From: Chloroflexota bacterium
GTDB taxonomy: Bacteria; Chloroflexota; Dehalococcoidia; Dehalococcoidales; RBG-16-60-22
Assembly: GCA_025358235.1 (NCBI GenBank)
Contig: JANYKH010000288.1
Location: 1-6,124, forward strand
Direction: 5' to 3'
DNA: 6,124 bases
In this document: piece by piece, positions 5,980 to 6,124 of the stretch
Position numbering within the stretch: the first letter of the stretch is position 1
How the letters are laid out: every line of letters starts with the position of its first letter
The notes under the pieces: generated by a model
Told to the model about the DNA's origin: nothing
Database searches by the model: none
Seen by the model: the letters and a program-made list of their open reading frames with translations, nothing else
Position numbers and translations under genes: made by a program

Positions 5980-6021
5980 CTATCTCTCTCCCTGAAGGAG
6001 GTTCTTGAAGGAGTATGAGGG
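5972..6021 (-). repeat. Alternative inverted repeat sharing one arm with the 5941-5979 hairpin
   Basis: CCCTCACTC (5972-5980) pairs with GAG-TGAGGG (6011-6021, two bulged bases at 6014-6015), giving nine pairs. A small inner hairpin CTCC/GGAG (5988-5991 with 5997-6000) lies between. The first arm is the same segment that pairs in the 5941-5979 hairpin, so the two stems exclude each other. TGAAGGAG also occurs twice (5993-6000 and 6006-6013). Confidence 0.4.
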
Positions 6022-6124
6022 TTTGGGGTTCCGGGATAGGTTTGGACCTTGTTATGTCGGTGTTATTTGTAGCATGAAGTTGTTTTTGAAACCTGCCTAG
6101 CCCTCTTTTCCGTTTGATCTTTAA
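6022..6124. other. Non-coding stretch upstream of the VOC leader
   Basis: No open reading frame of useful length is seen on either strand. The only promoter-like element is a weak extended -10, TGCTACAAAT, on the minus strand (6074-6065) without a good -35. It could start the VOC transcript, but is not well supported. The next gene toward higher coordinates is outside the window. Confidence 0.3.

Noticed and set aside
5941..5990. Hairpin as a rho-independent terminator on the plus strand
   Set aside because: The stem is followed by a mixed C/T tract, not a T run, and no plus-strand gene ends here.

Overview
The window reads as a moderately GC-rich bacterial (less likely archaeal) chromosome segment from an anaerobe. 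All supported genes lie on the minus strand, so transcription runs from high to low coordinates. The gene content is oxygen-sensitive iron-sulfur enzymology: a four-subunit 2-oxoacid:ferredoxin oxidoreductase followed by a large HdrA/GltD-type flavoprotein. This fits a strict anaerobe such as a member of Chloroflexota (Dehalococcoidia) or Desulfobacterota. That placement is inference from gene style; there is no rRNA or other phylogenetic marker here.

Layout in transcription order: (1) 6124-5925 is a non-coding leader holding two competing inverted repeats. (2) 5924-5544 is a small VOC/glyoxalase-fold protein. (3) 5543-5393 is an intergenic region with two good tandem sigma70-type promoters facing the next gene. 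(4) 5392-2598 holds korD, korA, korB and korC, packed with an 8-bp overlap, a 4-bp ATGA overlap and a 2-bp gap. (5) 2586-1 is a long flavoprotein gene that starts with GTG 11 bp after korC and stays open to the left edge of the window (862 codons, no stop).

Working together: KorABCD oxidatively decarboxylates a 2-oxoacid (2-oxoglutarate or a branched-chain 2-oxoacid) to an acyl-CoA, or runs in reverse as a reductive carboxylase, exchanging electrons with ferredoxin. The downstream protein carries a GltD/NfnB-like FAD plus NAD(P)H core embedded between HdrA-derived iron-sulfur segments. It is probably the partner that links the Kor electron pool to NAD(P)H or to another iron-sulfur carrier. 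Co-transcription is strongly suggested by the spacing. The electron route itself is inference.

The most interesting item is that flavoprotein. The cysteine-rich HdrA domain that is N-terminal in classical HdrA sits at the C-terminal side here, and the N-terminal HdrA-like nucleotide-binding motif looks degenerate. The second is the leader of the VOC gene, where one arm can pair with either of two partners. No mobile element, CRISPR array, tRNA or rRNA gene was seen, and no stretch over 300 bases lacks a gene.
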